A stretch of DNA of 64,000 nt from JBPYCR01 sp051846935 (GCF_051846935.1 NZ_JBPYCS010000001.1:124001-188000), one strand, 5' to 3'. Counted from the first letter of the stretch, positions 51,870 to 61,096 are shown. Notes: generated from the letters alone by a model not told the origin. Numbers and translations: made by a program.

Positions 51870-52616
51870 CTAGTTTTTTGCACGTCTCAAAAATTGTGGA
51901 TAACAAATAATGGCGATAATAAATCCTACCATACCAAAGCCAAATAGAATGAAAGCAGCTGTCATGAAATCATTTATCTCAATTGAACCGGTCATTGCAG
52001 TAGAAAATGCTTGATGCGCCCAATATTGGGGCAGGAATTTACTAATTGTTTGTATGATTTCTGGCATCATGTCAATGGGCATCCATAGCCCGCCGATAAT
52101 GGCACCGCCAAGTGCAACTATTTGTGTAATAGCAATTCCCATATTATCGGTTTTCACAATAAGTGCAAGCGCTAATCCGAATCCTGTTACTGTAAACGTT
52201 AATAAAATAGCGAGCAACAGTAATAAGAGTGGCTCATGAAGCGGAATGTCATAAACAAGCTTCCCGAACAGTAATAGTACGGCAATTTGAATTAGAACGA
52301 TACACATATATGGAATCCACTTACCAAATAAGTAATGCATCGGTGAAAGGGGGGTGCTAGCGAGCCTCGCAGTGAATCCGTGATCGCGATCTTTTATAAA
52401 TGTGGAAACCATTGTAATCATTATAAAAAATACAAACATTACCGTATAACCGGGTATAATGGATAGGATCATTTGTTCCTGAATTGTTTCGTCGGCTCCC
52501 GATGTAAGGATTGAAATAAATAATACGGTAAAAATAATTGGTAAAAGAAACGTCCAAAAATAAATGCCACGATCCTGCGTTATTTTTAACATCTCTATTT
52601 TAAAAATGGCAACCAT
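51870..52616 (-). CDS. ABC-2 type permease
   Basis: The 248-residue protein has six membrane helices in ABC-2 exporter order, with IKDRDHGFTARLASTPLSP between helices 2 and 3 (the coupling region) and GALIIGGLWMP-type AIIGGLWMPIDMMPEI before helix 5. It would form the membrane channel for the ATPase encoded upstream. Substrates of such pairs include peptides, antibiotics and lipids; none is indicated here. AGGAGTG precedes the ATG. Confidence 0.88.
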   Translation of the reverse strand: MVAIFKIEMLKITQDRGIYFWTFLLPIIFTVLFISILTSGADETIQEQMILSIIPGYTVMFVFFIMITMVSTFIKDRDHGFTARLASTPLSPMHYLFGKWIPYMCIVLIQIAVLLLFGKLVYDIPLHEPLLLLLLAILLTFTVTGFGLALALIVKTDNMGIAITQIVALGGAIIGGLWMPIDMMPEIIQTISKFLPQYWAHQAFSTAMTGSIEINDFMTAAFILFGFGMVGFIIAIICYPQFLRRAKN

Positions 52617-52674
52617 TTGTATGCACTCCTTTAAATTAAATAGTGTTTAACGAACTATTCATAGTACGAACTTG

Positions 52675-53571
52675 CTATGTGCGAAGTGAGTTTCCAGTTA
52701 GCTTGAAAAACACATCTTCTATTCGAGGTTGGACAAGTTCAATTCTATCTAATGGCAATGCTTTTTTTCGGCACTCACCGAGTAGTTTTTCCATCGTTTG
52801 CATTGGATTTCGCGTCATTATGAGATAACCATTTTGTTTCCTTTGGAAATCGCCCAAATATTCAAATGTCATTTCGTTAATTTCTGGCCCTTGGACGAAT
52901 ACAGATGGAGTCGCGTATTTTTGTATCAATTCATTGACGCTTCCATTTTCTACGACTTCACCCTGATCGATAAAAGCAACCTCATCGCACACTCTTTCAA
53001 TTTCTTCCATATAGTGAGTGGCATATATAATGGTAACGCCTGTCTGTTTAAGGCGGGCAATCATATCAAAAATGTATAATCTCGATTGAGGGTCAATTCC
53101 TACAGTTGGCTCATCCATAATAATTAAGGTAGGCTCATTCATTAATGCACATCCAATATTCAAACGACGTTTCATGCCGCCTGAAAAGGTTGAAACTTTA
53201 TCATTTTTCCTTTCATTCAAACCGATGTAAGTTAGAATTGTATTTGCACGTTGTATTAAACGCTTTCCCTTAAGTCCGTATAAACGTCCGAAAAAACAGA
53301 GGTTTTGGAATGTTGTTACGTGTTGCTCCAAACAAACTTCTTGGGGAACATAACCGATGTTTTGCTTCATTCTTTGAGGCTTTTGTTCATTGATTGTAAC
53401 CGTTCCTTTGTCTTGTTTAATAATGGATGCAATAATTTTTATTAAAGTAGACTTTCCAGCACCATTTGGGCCTGCTAGACCATAGCAACTCCCGACAGGA
53501 ATCGTTAGAGAAACGTTATTTAATACGTTCTTTTTGTTATACACTTTCGTTACGTTGCATATTTGCATCAT
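52675..53571 (-). CDS. ABC exporter ATP-binding protein
   Basis: The 298-residue protein has Walker A GPNGAGKST near residue 35, Q-loop YVPQE, signature FSGGMKRRLNIG near 135, Walker B LIIMDEPTVGID and the H-loop THYMEE. A C-terminal extension of about 80 residues follows, as in drug- or bacteriocin-exporter ATPases. ATG 53571 follows AAGGAAGGTG. It is the first gene of the order ATPase, permease, LytTR, DUF3021. Confidence 0.93.
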   Translation of the reverse strand: MMQICNVTKVYNKKNVLNNVSLTIPVGSCYGLAGPNGAGKSTLIKIIASIIKQDKGTVTINEQKPQRMKQNIGYVPQEVCLEQHVTTFQNLCFFGRLYGLKGKRLIQRANTILTYIGLNERKNDKVSTFSGGMKRRLNIGCALMNEPTLIIMDEPTVGIDPQSRLYIFDMIARLKQTGVTIIYATHYMEEIERVCDEVAFIDQGEVVENGSVNELIQKYATPSVFVQGPEINEMTFEYLGDFQRKQNGYLIMTRNPMQTMEKLLGECRKKALPLDRIELVQPRIEDVFFKLTGNSLRT

Positions 53572-53716
53572 GTTATACACCTTCCTTCTTCAAGTACTTT
53601 TATTATGCCGGTTGCATAAAAATTTGTATTTGAAATGTGTATAACATGATTGGTTAGTGGGATAAGATTCAATAAATTACGTATATAGAAAGAAAACGGA
53701 GCGACGATACATAAAG

Positions 53717-53745
53717 AGCAGCAAAGCATAATGCCTTGCTGCTCT
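53717..53745 (-). terminator. Terminator of sspP
   Basis: GAGCAGCAA pairs with TTGCTGCTC two bases after the sspP stop; on the minus strand the stem is followed by TTTATG. Confidence 0.75.
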
Positions 53746-53747
53746 TG

Positions 53748-53900
53748 TTACATATCATGCGAAGTGTCTTTTTTTTGACGGGAATGATTTTTGTTTTTTA
53801 CTTTGTGCGATCCGCTAAGCGGCTCACCATATGGTTGCTTTGGGCTTTGGGGTAAATCTGGATTTTCCGTTTGTTTGGGTCCTTTTGGTTTTCCACTCAC
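53748..53900 (-). CDS. sspP: Small acid-soluble spore protein P
   Basis: The 50-residue product ends in EPLSGSHKVKNKNHSRQKK...HDM, the conserved C-terminal half of SspP proteins; the N-terminus is Lys/Pro/Gln-rich (SGKPKGPKQTENPDLPQSP). Such minor spore proteins accumulate in the forespore core. The GTG start has AAAGGAG about ten bases upstream. This gene is too short for many gene finders but the match is clear, and it shows that the organism belongs to spore-forming Bacillaceae. Confidence 0.9.
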   Translation of the reverse strand: MSGKPKGPKQTENPDLPQSPKQPYGEPLSGSHKVKNKNHSRQKKDTSHDM

Positions 53901-53925
53901 CTTTATTGTCTCCTTTCGCTAAAAA

Positions 53926-54171
53926 CTACGTATCGTATGAAGCGTATTTTATAAAAGTATGTTCGTTTTCTATCAATCCGCAAGCGCCGCATTGGATTCG
54001 ATATTTTGGCCCATTATAAGCCATATGGAAAGGATCCATATTATTTGAAGTAAACTCGGTAATAATATCACCAGAGTGTGGATCAAGCTTAACCGAACGG
54101 TCTACTTGCTCAATTATGTTAAATCTCGTTCGATTTGTCTTACAGTTAGGGCAACGATAGGATTTGGACAT
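53926..54171 (-). CDS. Small zinc-ribbon protein
   Basis: The 81-residue protein begins MSKSYRCPNCKTNRTRFNII and has a second pair CGACG near residue 60, giving a four-Cys zinc ribbon (CPNC...CGAC). The region between contains VDRSVKLDPHSGDII. ATG 54171 follows CAGGAGGTG. I know similar unassigned proteins in Bacillales but not their role. It lies just upstream of sspP on the same strand with a 25-base gap and might be co-transcribed. Confidence 0.75.
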   Translation of the reverse strand: MSKSYRCPNCKTNRTRFNIIEQVDRSVKLDPHSGDIITEFTSNNMDPFHMAYNGPKYRIQCGACGLIENEHTFIKYASYDT

Positions 54172-54309
54172 AGCAACACCTCCTGTAGTTAGTATTCCAT
54201 CATTTTTATTGTTTATGATAAAGATGTCTATATTGCACATAGAAATAAAAAGCGATAGTATAAAATAAGTGGAAGTGAAAGCGACATTCTTAATTTGGAG
54301 GGATAAGGA

Positions 54310-55290
54310 ATGACAAATAAGATTAGAGTTGGTATCGTTGGGTACGGGAATTTAGGAAGAGGTGCAGAAGCATCTATTCGTCAACAGCCAGATATGGAAC
54401 TTGTTGCTGTTTTTTCAAGAAGAGGTTCTGTCGATACGCTTGACCCGAATGTGGCAACTTTACATATTGATGAAGCAAAGAATTACAAAGATAAAATTGA
54501 TGTCATGCTCCTTTGTGGAGGTTCTGCAACGGATTTACCGGAGCAGACACCATCCTTTGCTGCTATGTTTAATACGGTAGATAGCTTTGATACACATGCT
54601 AAAATACCAGAGTATTTTTCTTCCGTTGATCCTGTTGCAAAACAGAGCGGTAAAACGAGTGTTATTTCTGTTGGCTGGGATCCTGGCCTGTTTTCTATTA
54701 ATCGGGTGCTAGCGGAAGCAGTATTGCCAGAAGGCGAAACGTATACATTTTGGGGCAAGGGATTGAGTCAAGGTCATTCAGATGCAGTACGCCGCATTGA
54801 AGGTGTTAAAGCAGGCGTTCAATATACGATCCCTTCAGAGGAAGCGATTGAACAAGTTCGTAATGGCGATAATCCTACATTGTCAACGAGCGATAAACAT
54901 GAACGGGAATGTTATATTGTTGCTGAAGATGGCGCAGATAAGGCGAAAATCGAAGAAACGATTAAAACAATGCCAAATTACTTTGCTGACTATCATACGA
55001 CGGTTCACTTTATAACTGAAGAGGAACTGAAAAGGGATCATTCTGCTATGCCACATGGGGGCTTCGTAATTCATAGCGGAAAAACAGGTGAAGCGAACAA
55101 TCAAATTTATGAATTTAGTTTAAATTTAAGTAGCAATCCGGAATTTACTTCAAGTGTGTTAGTTGCATACGCACGAGCCGCCTATCGGTTAAACAAGGAA
55201 GGTCAAATTGGCGCAAAAACGTGCTACGATATTGGTCCAGGTTATTTACATCCAAAATCAGCAGCAGATTTGAGACGACAGTATTTGTAA
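54310..55290 (+). CDS. ddh: meso-Diaminopimelate dehydrogenase
   Basis: The 326-residue enzyme has a Rossmann start (IRVGIVGYGNLGRGAEASIR), LLCGGSATDLPEQTP near residue 62, SVGWDPGLFSINR near 118 and a substrate-binding region with FWGKGLSQGHSDAVRRIEGV near 147. It makes meso-diaminopimelate from tetrahydrodipicolinate in one NADPH-dependent step, the short lysine/peptidoglycan branch found in only some Bacillaceae. GGAGGG precedes the ATG. It is a single gene ended by the terminator at 55405. Confidence 0.95.
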   Translation: MTNKIRVGIVGYGNLGRGAEASIRQQPDMELVAVFSRRGSVDTLDPNVATLHIDEAKNYKDKIDVMLLCGGSATDLPEQTPSFAAMFNTVDSFDTHAKIPEYFSSVDPVAKQSGKTSVISVGWDPGLFSINRVLAEAVLPEGETYTFWGKGLSQGHSDAVRRIEGVKAGVQYTIPSEEAIEQVRNGDNPTLSTSDKHERECYIVAEDGADKAKIEETIKTMPNYFADYHTTVHFITEEELKRDHSAMPHGGFVIHSGKTGEANNQIYEFSLNLSSNPEFTSSVLVAYARAAYRLNKEGQIGAKTCYDIGPGYLHPKSAADLRRQYL

Positions 55291-55680
55291 TGAAGTAGTA
55301 GTTTCGTTAAAGCTTTGAAGTGCGATTTAACATTCAAAGGTTCCTATGAAAGCTAAAAAACGTATGAACAAAAAGCAAACTGAGCATATGTCGATTAGAC
55401 GACTAAAGGCATTTAGTATTCCGCAAGTTAATAGCGGGATGCTGAATGCCTTTTTCTATTGGAAACTGTTTCAAATGAATGTTAAAGTGCTCAGCGTGCC
55501 GAACAAAAACGACGCATGTACTTTATTTGTGAGGGGAGTTCTTTTCTGTAGGTGCTCGCCTCCTACCTACGTAAATATCCGAATAGAACGGAATTCAACA
55601 AGTTTAACTGAATATGTTTAACGGTCTTTTAAAAAAGCGAACTCAACGATTATTATGTCTTTGGTGCGTTTTAATTTACG
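55291..55680. other. Intergenic region after ddh
   Basis: Contains the ddh terminator (55405-55455). A frame at 55346-55621 runs through that terminator and has no family likeness; I do not call it. Nothing else seen. Confidence 0.5.
55405..55455 (+). terminator. Terminator of ddh
   Basis: AAAGGCATTTAGTATTCCGC pairs with a few mismatches with GCGGGATGCTGAATGCCTTT, followed by TT. Stem of about 20 pairs. Confidence 0.8.
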
Positions 55681-56595
55681 CTATTGCTCATATATGATCT
55701 TTCCAGTTTTTCTCGTATCATACCCTAGAGCGGCAAGCTTTCGTTTAAAAGCAGAAGACTGCAAAATAGTTATAACAGCGTCAACAAGCGTATTGTGTTT
55801 CTTATTGAGCATGACTAAATCGTAGCTTTCGGTAATTAGCGGGACAAAATCAATTGGAGCGGTTTTTGCAACTTGCTCAATTCCTACTCCCGCATCGACC
55901 TCACCACTTGCAATCATCCCGGCAATTGCCATATGACTCGTTTTTTCATTTGCATACCCTTTTACTTGCGATCGATTAATACGATGTATGCGTAACTGTT
56001 CATCCAATAATACCCGGGCTCCTGCTCCGGCCTCACGATTAACAATCGTAATGGAAGAGCGTTTCAAATCTTCCCATGAATGGATTTGCTTCGGATTTCC
56101 CTTTGCAACGTATAAGCCCGCCTGTCTCGCTATTAAATGCACGATCGTGAAAGGTTTGCTTACTAACAATTTTCTTGCATAAGAAACGTTGTATTCACCT
56201 GTATCTCCGTCAAGTAAATGGGTGCTTACAATGTGGGCACTGCCTTTATATAATTCAATAAGGCTGTCTAAGCTGCCAGAGTGAGAGCGCAAAAAACGAT
56301 ATTCGTCTAATTCCTCCTCCAATTCTCTTGCTAAAATATCAAGACAATTGTCCTGCCCGCTTATAATAATCATGCGATCGTCGCCAGTTGTATGTGTGCG
56401 TTCCCCTTTGTTTAGCGGGGCAGTTCCTTTTCCTTTCGCCTTATAATTTTCTAATTCATTTGCATCGACTCGGATTTGTCGACCTACTCGATAAGAAGGA
56501 AGTGTTCCTTTTTTTATTAAATCATACACAGTTAATTTTGATACTTTTAAGATTGCTGCCACTTCTTCTGTCGTTAAAGACTCATTTTGTGACAC
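55681..56595 (-). CDS. Helix-turn-helix/binding-domain regulator of the mod operon
   Basis: The 304-residue protein has an excisionase/MerR-like N-terminal domain (LTTEEVAAILKVSKLTVYDLIKKG, in two parts of residues 7-31, then LPSYRVGRQIRV) and a C-terminal periplasmic-binding-protein-like domain (DILARELEEELDEYRFLRSHSGS; TIVNREAGAGARVLLDEQL). This pairing is known in molybdate-linked regulators. GTG 56595 follows GGAGG by eight bases. It is divergent from modA, and a 13-base-arm palindrome lies between them. Confidence 0.88.
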   Translation of the reverse strand: MSQNESLTTEEVAAILKVSKLTVYDLIKKGTLPSYRVGRQIRVDANELENYKAKGKGTAPLNKGERTHTTGDDRMIIISGQDNCLDILARELEEELDEYRFLRSHSGSLDSLIELYKGSAHIVSTHLLDGDTGEYNVSYARKLLVSKPFTIVHLIARQAGLYVAKGNPKQIHSWEDLKRSSITIVNREAGAGARVLLDEQLRIHRINRSQVKGYANEKTSHMAIAGMIASGEVDAGVGIEQVAKTAPIDFVPLITESYDLVMLNKKHNTLVDAVITILQSSAFKRKLAALGYDTRKTGKIIYEQ

Positions 56596-56655
56596 GATTA
56601 ATGCCTCCATACGTAATTGTTTTAATCTATATTAACATTTACAAAAAGAAAACAC

Positions 56656-56689
56656 CTAGTTATAATTAGGCATAAATAATTATAACTAG
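56656..56689. promoter_or_regulatory. Long palindrome between regulator and modA
   Basis: CTAGTTATAATTA and TAATTATAACTAG form a perfect inverted repeat with 13-base arms and an 8-base centre; a further TATAACTAATTATA follows at 56691. It overlaps the likely promoters of both divergent genes and is the best candidate operator for the regulator. Confidence 0.8.
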
Positions 56690-56726
56690 ATATAACTAAT
56701 TATATGAGAGTGCAGGGGGCGAGCAT

Positions 56727-57518
56727 GTGTATAGAAAACTTTTTTATTTATATGTCTTAATTAGTGTGCTTGTAGGCTGCAAAAACACCGACACCTCGAA
56801 TGCTATAGTTGAAGATTCAATGAACAACGAAAAGGTAAAACTGACGGTATCTGCTGCAGCTAGTTTAGCGGATGTGATGGAAGAGATGAAAGAGGCATAT
56901 GAAGCGGATCACAATGTTCGAATTATTTACAATTTTGCTGGTTCAGGCAAGTTAGCACACCAAATTGAACAAGGTGCTCCTGCCGATGTATTTATATCTG
57001 CAAGTGAGAAATGGATGGATTTATTAGAAGAAAAGGAACTGATCGAACAAGCTACGCGAGATAATATTACTAGGAACAAGCTTGTCCTGATTGGAAAAAT
57101 AAATACAGCAGACCAAATAGAATCGATCGATGAAATCGCTAATCAAACGATTGATCAAATTGCTATTGGTAATCCAGAAAGTGTTCCAGCAGGACAGTAT
57201 ACGAAAGAGCTGTTAATAAGTCTCGGTATGTGGGACGAACTCCAAGAAAAGTTTGTTTTAGCGAAGGACGTACGTCAAGTGTTAACCTATACCGAAACAG
57301 GGAATGTAAATGTTGGATTTGTATATAAAAGTGATGCACGTATCTCTGATGCTGTAACTATTATAGAAGAGGTGGATGAAAAGCATCATAAACCGATTAT
57401 TTATCCAGGGGCCATTGTTTCCGATAGTGACAATAAAGAAGAAGCAACAGCATTTCTTGATTTTATACGATCATCGAGTGGACAAGATATTTTAAATACG
57501 TATGGCTTTCAGAAATGA
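56727..57518 (+). CDS. modA: Molybdate ABC transporter, binding lipoprotein
   Basis: The 263-residue lipoprotein has a lipobox (ISVLVGC, Cys at residue 18) and the ModA domain: LTVSAAASLADVMEEM from residue 37, IIYNFAGSGKLAHQIEQGAPADVFISAS split near 65-92, and AIGNPESVPAGQYTKELL near 145. The Ser and Ala residues at these sites bind the oxyanion. It captures molybdate or tungstate outside the membrane. The GTG start has GGGGGCGAG upstream. modB follows after 17 bases. Confidence 0.93.
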   Translation: MYRKLFYLYVLISVLVGCKNTDTSNAIVEDSMNNEKVKLTVSAAASLADVMEEMKEAYEADHNVRIIYNFAGSGKLAHQIEQGAPADVFISASEKWMDLLEEKELIEQATRDNITRNKLVLIGKINTADQIESIDEIANQTIDQIAIGNPESVPAGQYTKELLISLGMWDELQEKFVLAKDVRQVLTYTETGNVNVGFVYKSDARISDAVTIIEEVDEKHHKPIIYPGAIVSDSDNKEEATAFLDFIRSSSGQDILNTYGFQK

Positions 57519-57535
57519 AGATTTAGGTGATTGGA

Positions 57536-58219
57536 ATGAGTGAGATTAGTTTTTATCCACTTTTATTATCTTTAAAAACGGCTGGAATTGCTACTTTATT
57601 TACATTTGTCACTGGTATATTACTCGCACGGTTAGTCGCAAGAAACTCCTTCCCTGGTAAAAGTGCAGTTGAGTCGGTGATTTTGCTTCCGCTCGTATTA
57701 CCGCCTACTGTTGTAGGGTTTGGGTTATTGTATATGTTCGGAAAGCAAGGGTTAATCGGAAAGCTGTTGCTTCAATGGTTTGATTTTCAAATTGTATTTA
57801 CATGGTATGGCGCGATTATTGCAGCAATCGTCGTGTCCTTTCCATTAATGTATCAAAGCGCATCTGCTGCATTCCGGCAATACGATCGGAATATAGAAAA
57901 CGCTGCGCGGACGATGGGATCCCCAAAATGGAAGGTGTTTTGGACCATTTCATTTCCGCTTGCTTGGCCCGGATTATTGGCTGGATTAGTACTCGCCTTT
58001 GCACGAGCGCTCGGTGAATTTGGCGCAACGCTAATGATTGCTGGCTATATTCCAAATGTGACCGATACAATTCCATTAGCTATATATTTTGCAGTGGAAT
58101 CAGGGGATATGACGACCGCAAAGTTTTGGGTAACAATAATAGTCGTACTTGGATTTGGGGCAATATTTTGGTTGAACTGGTGGAGTGCAAGAAATATGAT
58201 GAGACATACGCATAAATGA
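57536..58219 (+). CDS. modB: Molybdate ABC transporter, permease
   Basis: The 227-residue protein has five or six helices and the ABC permease loop RTMGSPKWKVFWTISFPLAWPG near residue 125, with ALGEFGATLMIAGYIP following, typical of ModB. ATG 57536 follows AGGTGATTGGA; a GTG at 57527 overlaps that site. It forms the channel with ModC, which is now separated by over 700 bases of mobile-element debris. Confidence 0.93.
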   Translation: MSEISFYPLLLSLKTAGIATLFTFVTGILLARLVARNSFPGKSAVESVILLPLVLPPTVVGFGLLYMFGKQGLIGKLLLQWFDFQIVFTWYGAIIAAIVVSFPLMYQSASAAFRQYDRNIENAARTMGSPKWKVFWTISFPLAWPGLLAGLVLAFARALGEFGATLMIAGYIPNVTDTIPLAIYFAVESGDMTTAKFWVTIIVVLGFGAIFWLNWWSARNMMRHTHK

Positions 58220-58977
58220 ATTTCACAATTCCAAGTCCTTACAGGGCAAGGGTATGAAAACTTAAAAAAAGAAGTGCCTCCCCAATTCTTGTCTAATAGT
58301 AGTTGACTACAAACCTTAGACTGAAGGGACACTCCCTTTGATCATTACACGTCAACCTAGCTTATTTAGCATTCAAGAACTATACGATATGGAACCTATC
58401 CAAAAATACGATGCAATCATTTCAACAATTGACAGGCATGCCGAATTTGATTATGAACCGATTTATAAACATGTATACAGCTCCAGCTCGCGGATCAAAA
58501 GCTTGGGGAATTATCTATAATCGGCGTACAGCAGTTGATCGAATGAATACAGCATTCAACCAAAAAAACAGGTTGCATAGCAACACCAACTCGTCTGTGT
58601 GTATCCGGATGGAACACAGCAGACACCAATCTAGCTTTAAATTTTTAAGTCGATTTTAAAATTCTGTTCTTCTGTGATTTCATAAAAATGGCCATTATGA
58701 AATTGACTCGCATAAATAAATACTCAAATACTAGAAGCAAAATCTTTTATAGTTTCTAGTTCTTACAGGACCACTTACCCGCACTACCTTTTAATAGGTC
58801 CTCATCGATCCATGATAAACCGTTTAATTTGCTATATGTCAGTGGCTTCGATTCGGTCGCTGTGTTTCTAAACAGGGCCGGTGTGCCATTTTTAATACAG
58901 TTTAGTATGGAATTCATTCAGCGGTATAATAAAAATGTAAATGGTACTCTTATTTTTAATGTAGAGGAAGATGGTAT
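58220..58977. mobile_element. IS1182-family remnant between modB and modC
   Basis: 58338-58440 encodes the N-terminus of an IS1182-type transposase (ITRQPSLFSIQELYDMEPIQ). After a deletion and frameshift, 58471-58570 encodes a C-terminal piece (YTAPARGSKAWGIIYNRRTA). 58571-58710 is the right end, shared with 42089-42344. The stretch 58720-58977 has a short open frame (from 58829) that I do not recognise. The debris splits the mod operon; transcription may still read through, as no clear terminator is seen. Confidence 0.78.
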
Positions 58978-59640
58978 ATGCTCACTGTTCAAATTAAAAA
59001 GAAGATGGCTCACTTTACATTAGATGTACAATTTCAGATGGGAGAGGAAATCGTCGCTTTATTTGGTCCATCAGGATCGGGGAAAACAACGATTTTAAAT
59101 AGTATTGCAGGGTTAATTAAGATTGATGACGGAGAAATTCGACTAAATGATGTGCCACTTGTTGCGCACGGGAAATCGATAATACCTATCCATAAGAGAA
59201 ATATCGGTTATTTTTTTCAAGATTATGCACTTTTTCCTCACAAAACCGTGTGGGGAAATATTACATACGGGATGAAAAATGAACAGCTAGGCAAAAGAGT
59301 GATGAAGCAATTGAGTATTGAACATTTGCAAGATCGATATCCGCATGAAATATCTGGCGGAGAAAAGCAACGAGTCGCCCTTGCTAGAGCCTTGGCGACG
59401 GAACCAGAATTGCTATTGCTCGATGAACCATTTTCTGCTCTTGATGGAAAAGCACGCATGAAGGCGCATGAAGAACTAATACGTTTACATACACAATGGC
59501 AAATCCCCATCCTCCTTGTGACACACGACTTAACGGAGGCTAGAAAGCTTGCTAGTCGAATTGTTTATATTCAGTCTGGGAAAAACGTTATCGCAGTTGA
59601 TCGCCTGAATAAGAATGTAGTTAGACAGAGTCTTGATTAA
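58978..59640 (+). CDS. modC: Molybdate ABC transporter, ATP-binding protein
   Basis: The 220-residue ATPase has Walker A GPSGSGKT near residue 30, Q-loop YFFQDYALFPHKTV, signature ISGGEKQRVALARAL near 123, Walker B LLLLDEPFSALD and H-loop VTHDLTEA. It lacks the C-terminal molybdate-binding (TOBE) domain of the E. coli protein, as many Gram-positive versions do. GAGGAAG precedes the ATG. It completes modABC, though IS debris lies between it and modB, so its expression may be altered. Confidence 0.9.
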   Translation: MLTVQIKKKMAHFTLDVQFQMGEEIVALFGPSGSGKTTILNSIAGLIKIDDGEIRLNDVPLVAHGKSIIPIHKRNIGYFFQDYALFPHKTVWGNITYGMKNEQLGKRVMKQLSIEHLQDRYPHEISGGEKQRVALARALATEPELLLLDEPFSALDGKARMKAHEELIRLHTQWQIPILLVTHDLTEARKLASRIVYIQSGKNVIAVDRLNKNVVRQSLD

Positions 59641-60058
59641 AAAGAGGCTCAGCCGCCGCTTGTGAAAAGCGTCCGACTAAAACGGAAGTCTATGGTGCAG
59701 AACGAAAAACGTTGCTTCAAACGCTATGGCGTTTGCTGAAACGGGAATAAGCTTCTTTGGCTACTTTTTCAGGCCCTTTTTGAAAGCGTCTCTTAACATT
59801 AAAAGCAGAATTTCTGTTTAGGTGGGTGAAAGTGTAACTTTTACAAAAAAAGTATAAAAATTATTTTCCATTTGTGAAATTGTTGCAATTATTCATCCAA
59901 TAATGTTGTAAGCGCAACCAATTTTTGAATCGCTTTTTAAAATAATAGAAATGTGTGAAAGATGTGTTGTAGACGTATTGACTCTTAAGTTAAAACGTTG
60001 TATGATTGTCGTCAACATAAGAAAATTTTTAAAATAAAAAAAGAAAGGAGTGCTGACG
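59641..60058. other. Intergenic region with repeat-like patch
   Basis: 59641-59780 is GC-richer than its surroundings (GAGGCTCAGCCGCCGCTTGT and on) and resembles intergenic Bacillaceae repeat patches; I see no gene. The rest is AT-rich and should hold the ilvE promoter. Confidence 0.5.
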
Positions 60059-60967
60059 CTGAGCAATCAGTTAATTTTTCTAAACGGTCAATACGTAAAT
60101 AAAAACGAAGCTGTCATATCTGTTTTTGACCATGGCTTTTTGTATGGAGATGGCGTATTTGAAGGAATTCGCGTTTATAGCGGAAACGTTTTTAAGCTCG
60201 ATGAGCATATAGATCGATTATACGAATCAGCTCATTCCATTATGCTAAACATCCCATACACCAAGGAGGAGCTAAGGCAGATTATTGTGACAACTGTTTG
60301 CAAAAACGAACTATCCAGTGCCTATATTCGGGTAGTCGTATCAAGAGGTGCAGGCGATTTAGGATTGGATCCGAGAAATTGTCCAATGCCGACTGTTATC
60401 GTTATTGCGGAAGCACTCGCGATATACTCCAGTGAGCTATATGAAAATGGACTCAAGGTGGCGTCTATAGCAAATCGCAGAAGTCGCCCAGATGTGTTAA
60501 ACCCGCAAATTAAATCATTGAACTATTTAAATAATATATTAGTGAAGCTTGCGTCTGTTCAAGCAGATGCAGACGAAGCATTGATTTTAAACGATCAAGG
60601 ATATGTAACCGAAGGCTCTGCGGATAATATTTTCCTCGTGAAGAACGGGAAAATTATTACACCACCGGTATACTTAGGCGCTTTGGAAGGGATTACGCGT
60701 AATGTAATCATTGACCTTGCAAAGGATTTGGGTTACGAAATGGAAGAAAAGCCGTTTACGCTTCATGATGTGTATGTAGCAGACGAAGTATTTCTCACCG
60801 GGACCGCTGCAGAAGTTATACCAGTAGTTGTTGCAGATAATAGGCAAATAGGGAATGGAAAACCTGGAAGCATTACAAAGCAGTTGTTGGAAGCTTTCCG
60901 TAAGCTCGTTTTAACAGATGGTGTTCAATGTTACCCTACTAAAAAGGAATCAATTGAAGTAAGCTGA
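60059..60967 (+). CDS. ilvE: Branched-chain amino acid aminotransferase
   Basis: The 302-residue class IV aminotransferase has FDHGFLYGDGVFEGIRVYSG near residue 22, the PLP lysine in IKSLNYLNNILVKLAS near 155, and TEGSADNIFLVKNG near 185. It makes valine, leucine and isoleucine from their 2-oxoacids. AAAGGAG lies eight bases before CTG 60059; a GTG at 60050 overlaps that site and the next ATG is far inside, so CTG is the likely start. It lies just upstream of the T-box-controlled ilvBNC genes but is transcribed separately. Confidence 0.92.
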   Translation: MSNQLIFLNGQYVNKNEAVISVFDHGFLYGDGVFEGIRVYSGNVFKLDEHIDRLYESAHSIMLNIPYTKEELRQIIVTTVCKNELSSAYIRVVVSRGAGDLGLDPRNCPMPTVIVIAEALAIYSSELYENGLKVASIANRRSRPDVLNPQIKSLNYLNNILVKLASVQADADEALILNDQGYVTEGSADNIFLVKNGKIITPPVYLGALEGITRNVIIDLAKDLGYEMEEKPFTLHDVYVADEVFLTGTAAEVIPVVVADNRQIGNGKPGSITKQLLEAFRKLVLTDGVQCYPTKKESIEVS

Positions 60968-61067
60968 AAAACATTTTCTAATAGCTGTTGATTATTTAAC
61001 TTGAATGTAATAAAATAATCTGTACTGTATAGTATAAAGTATAGATGACCTTTTCATTACAAAATTG

Positions 61068-61096
61068 TTGGAAAATAAAAATAACGTAATTATACG
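61068..61096 (+). promoter_or_regulatory. Promoter of the ilvBNC operon
   Basis: TTGGAA, 17 bases, TATACG, about 25-30 bases before the first paired part of the T-box leader. Right position; the -10 is not ideal. Confidence 0.5.

Noticed and set aside
55346..55621. 91-codon frame after ddh
   Set aside because: It contains the ddh terminator stem and has no recognisable domain or good ribosome site.
58829..59023. 64-codon frame before modC
   Set aside because: It overlaps the modC start in another frame, has no ribosome site, and matches nothing I know.
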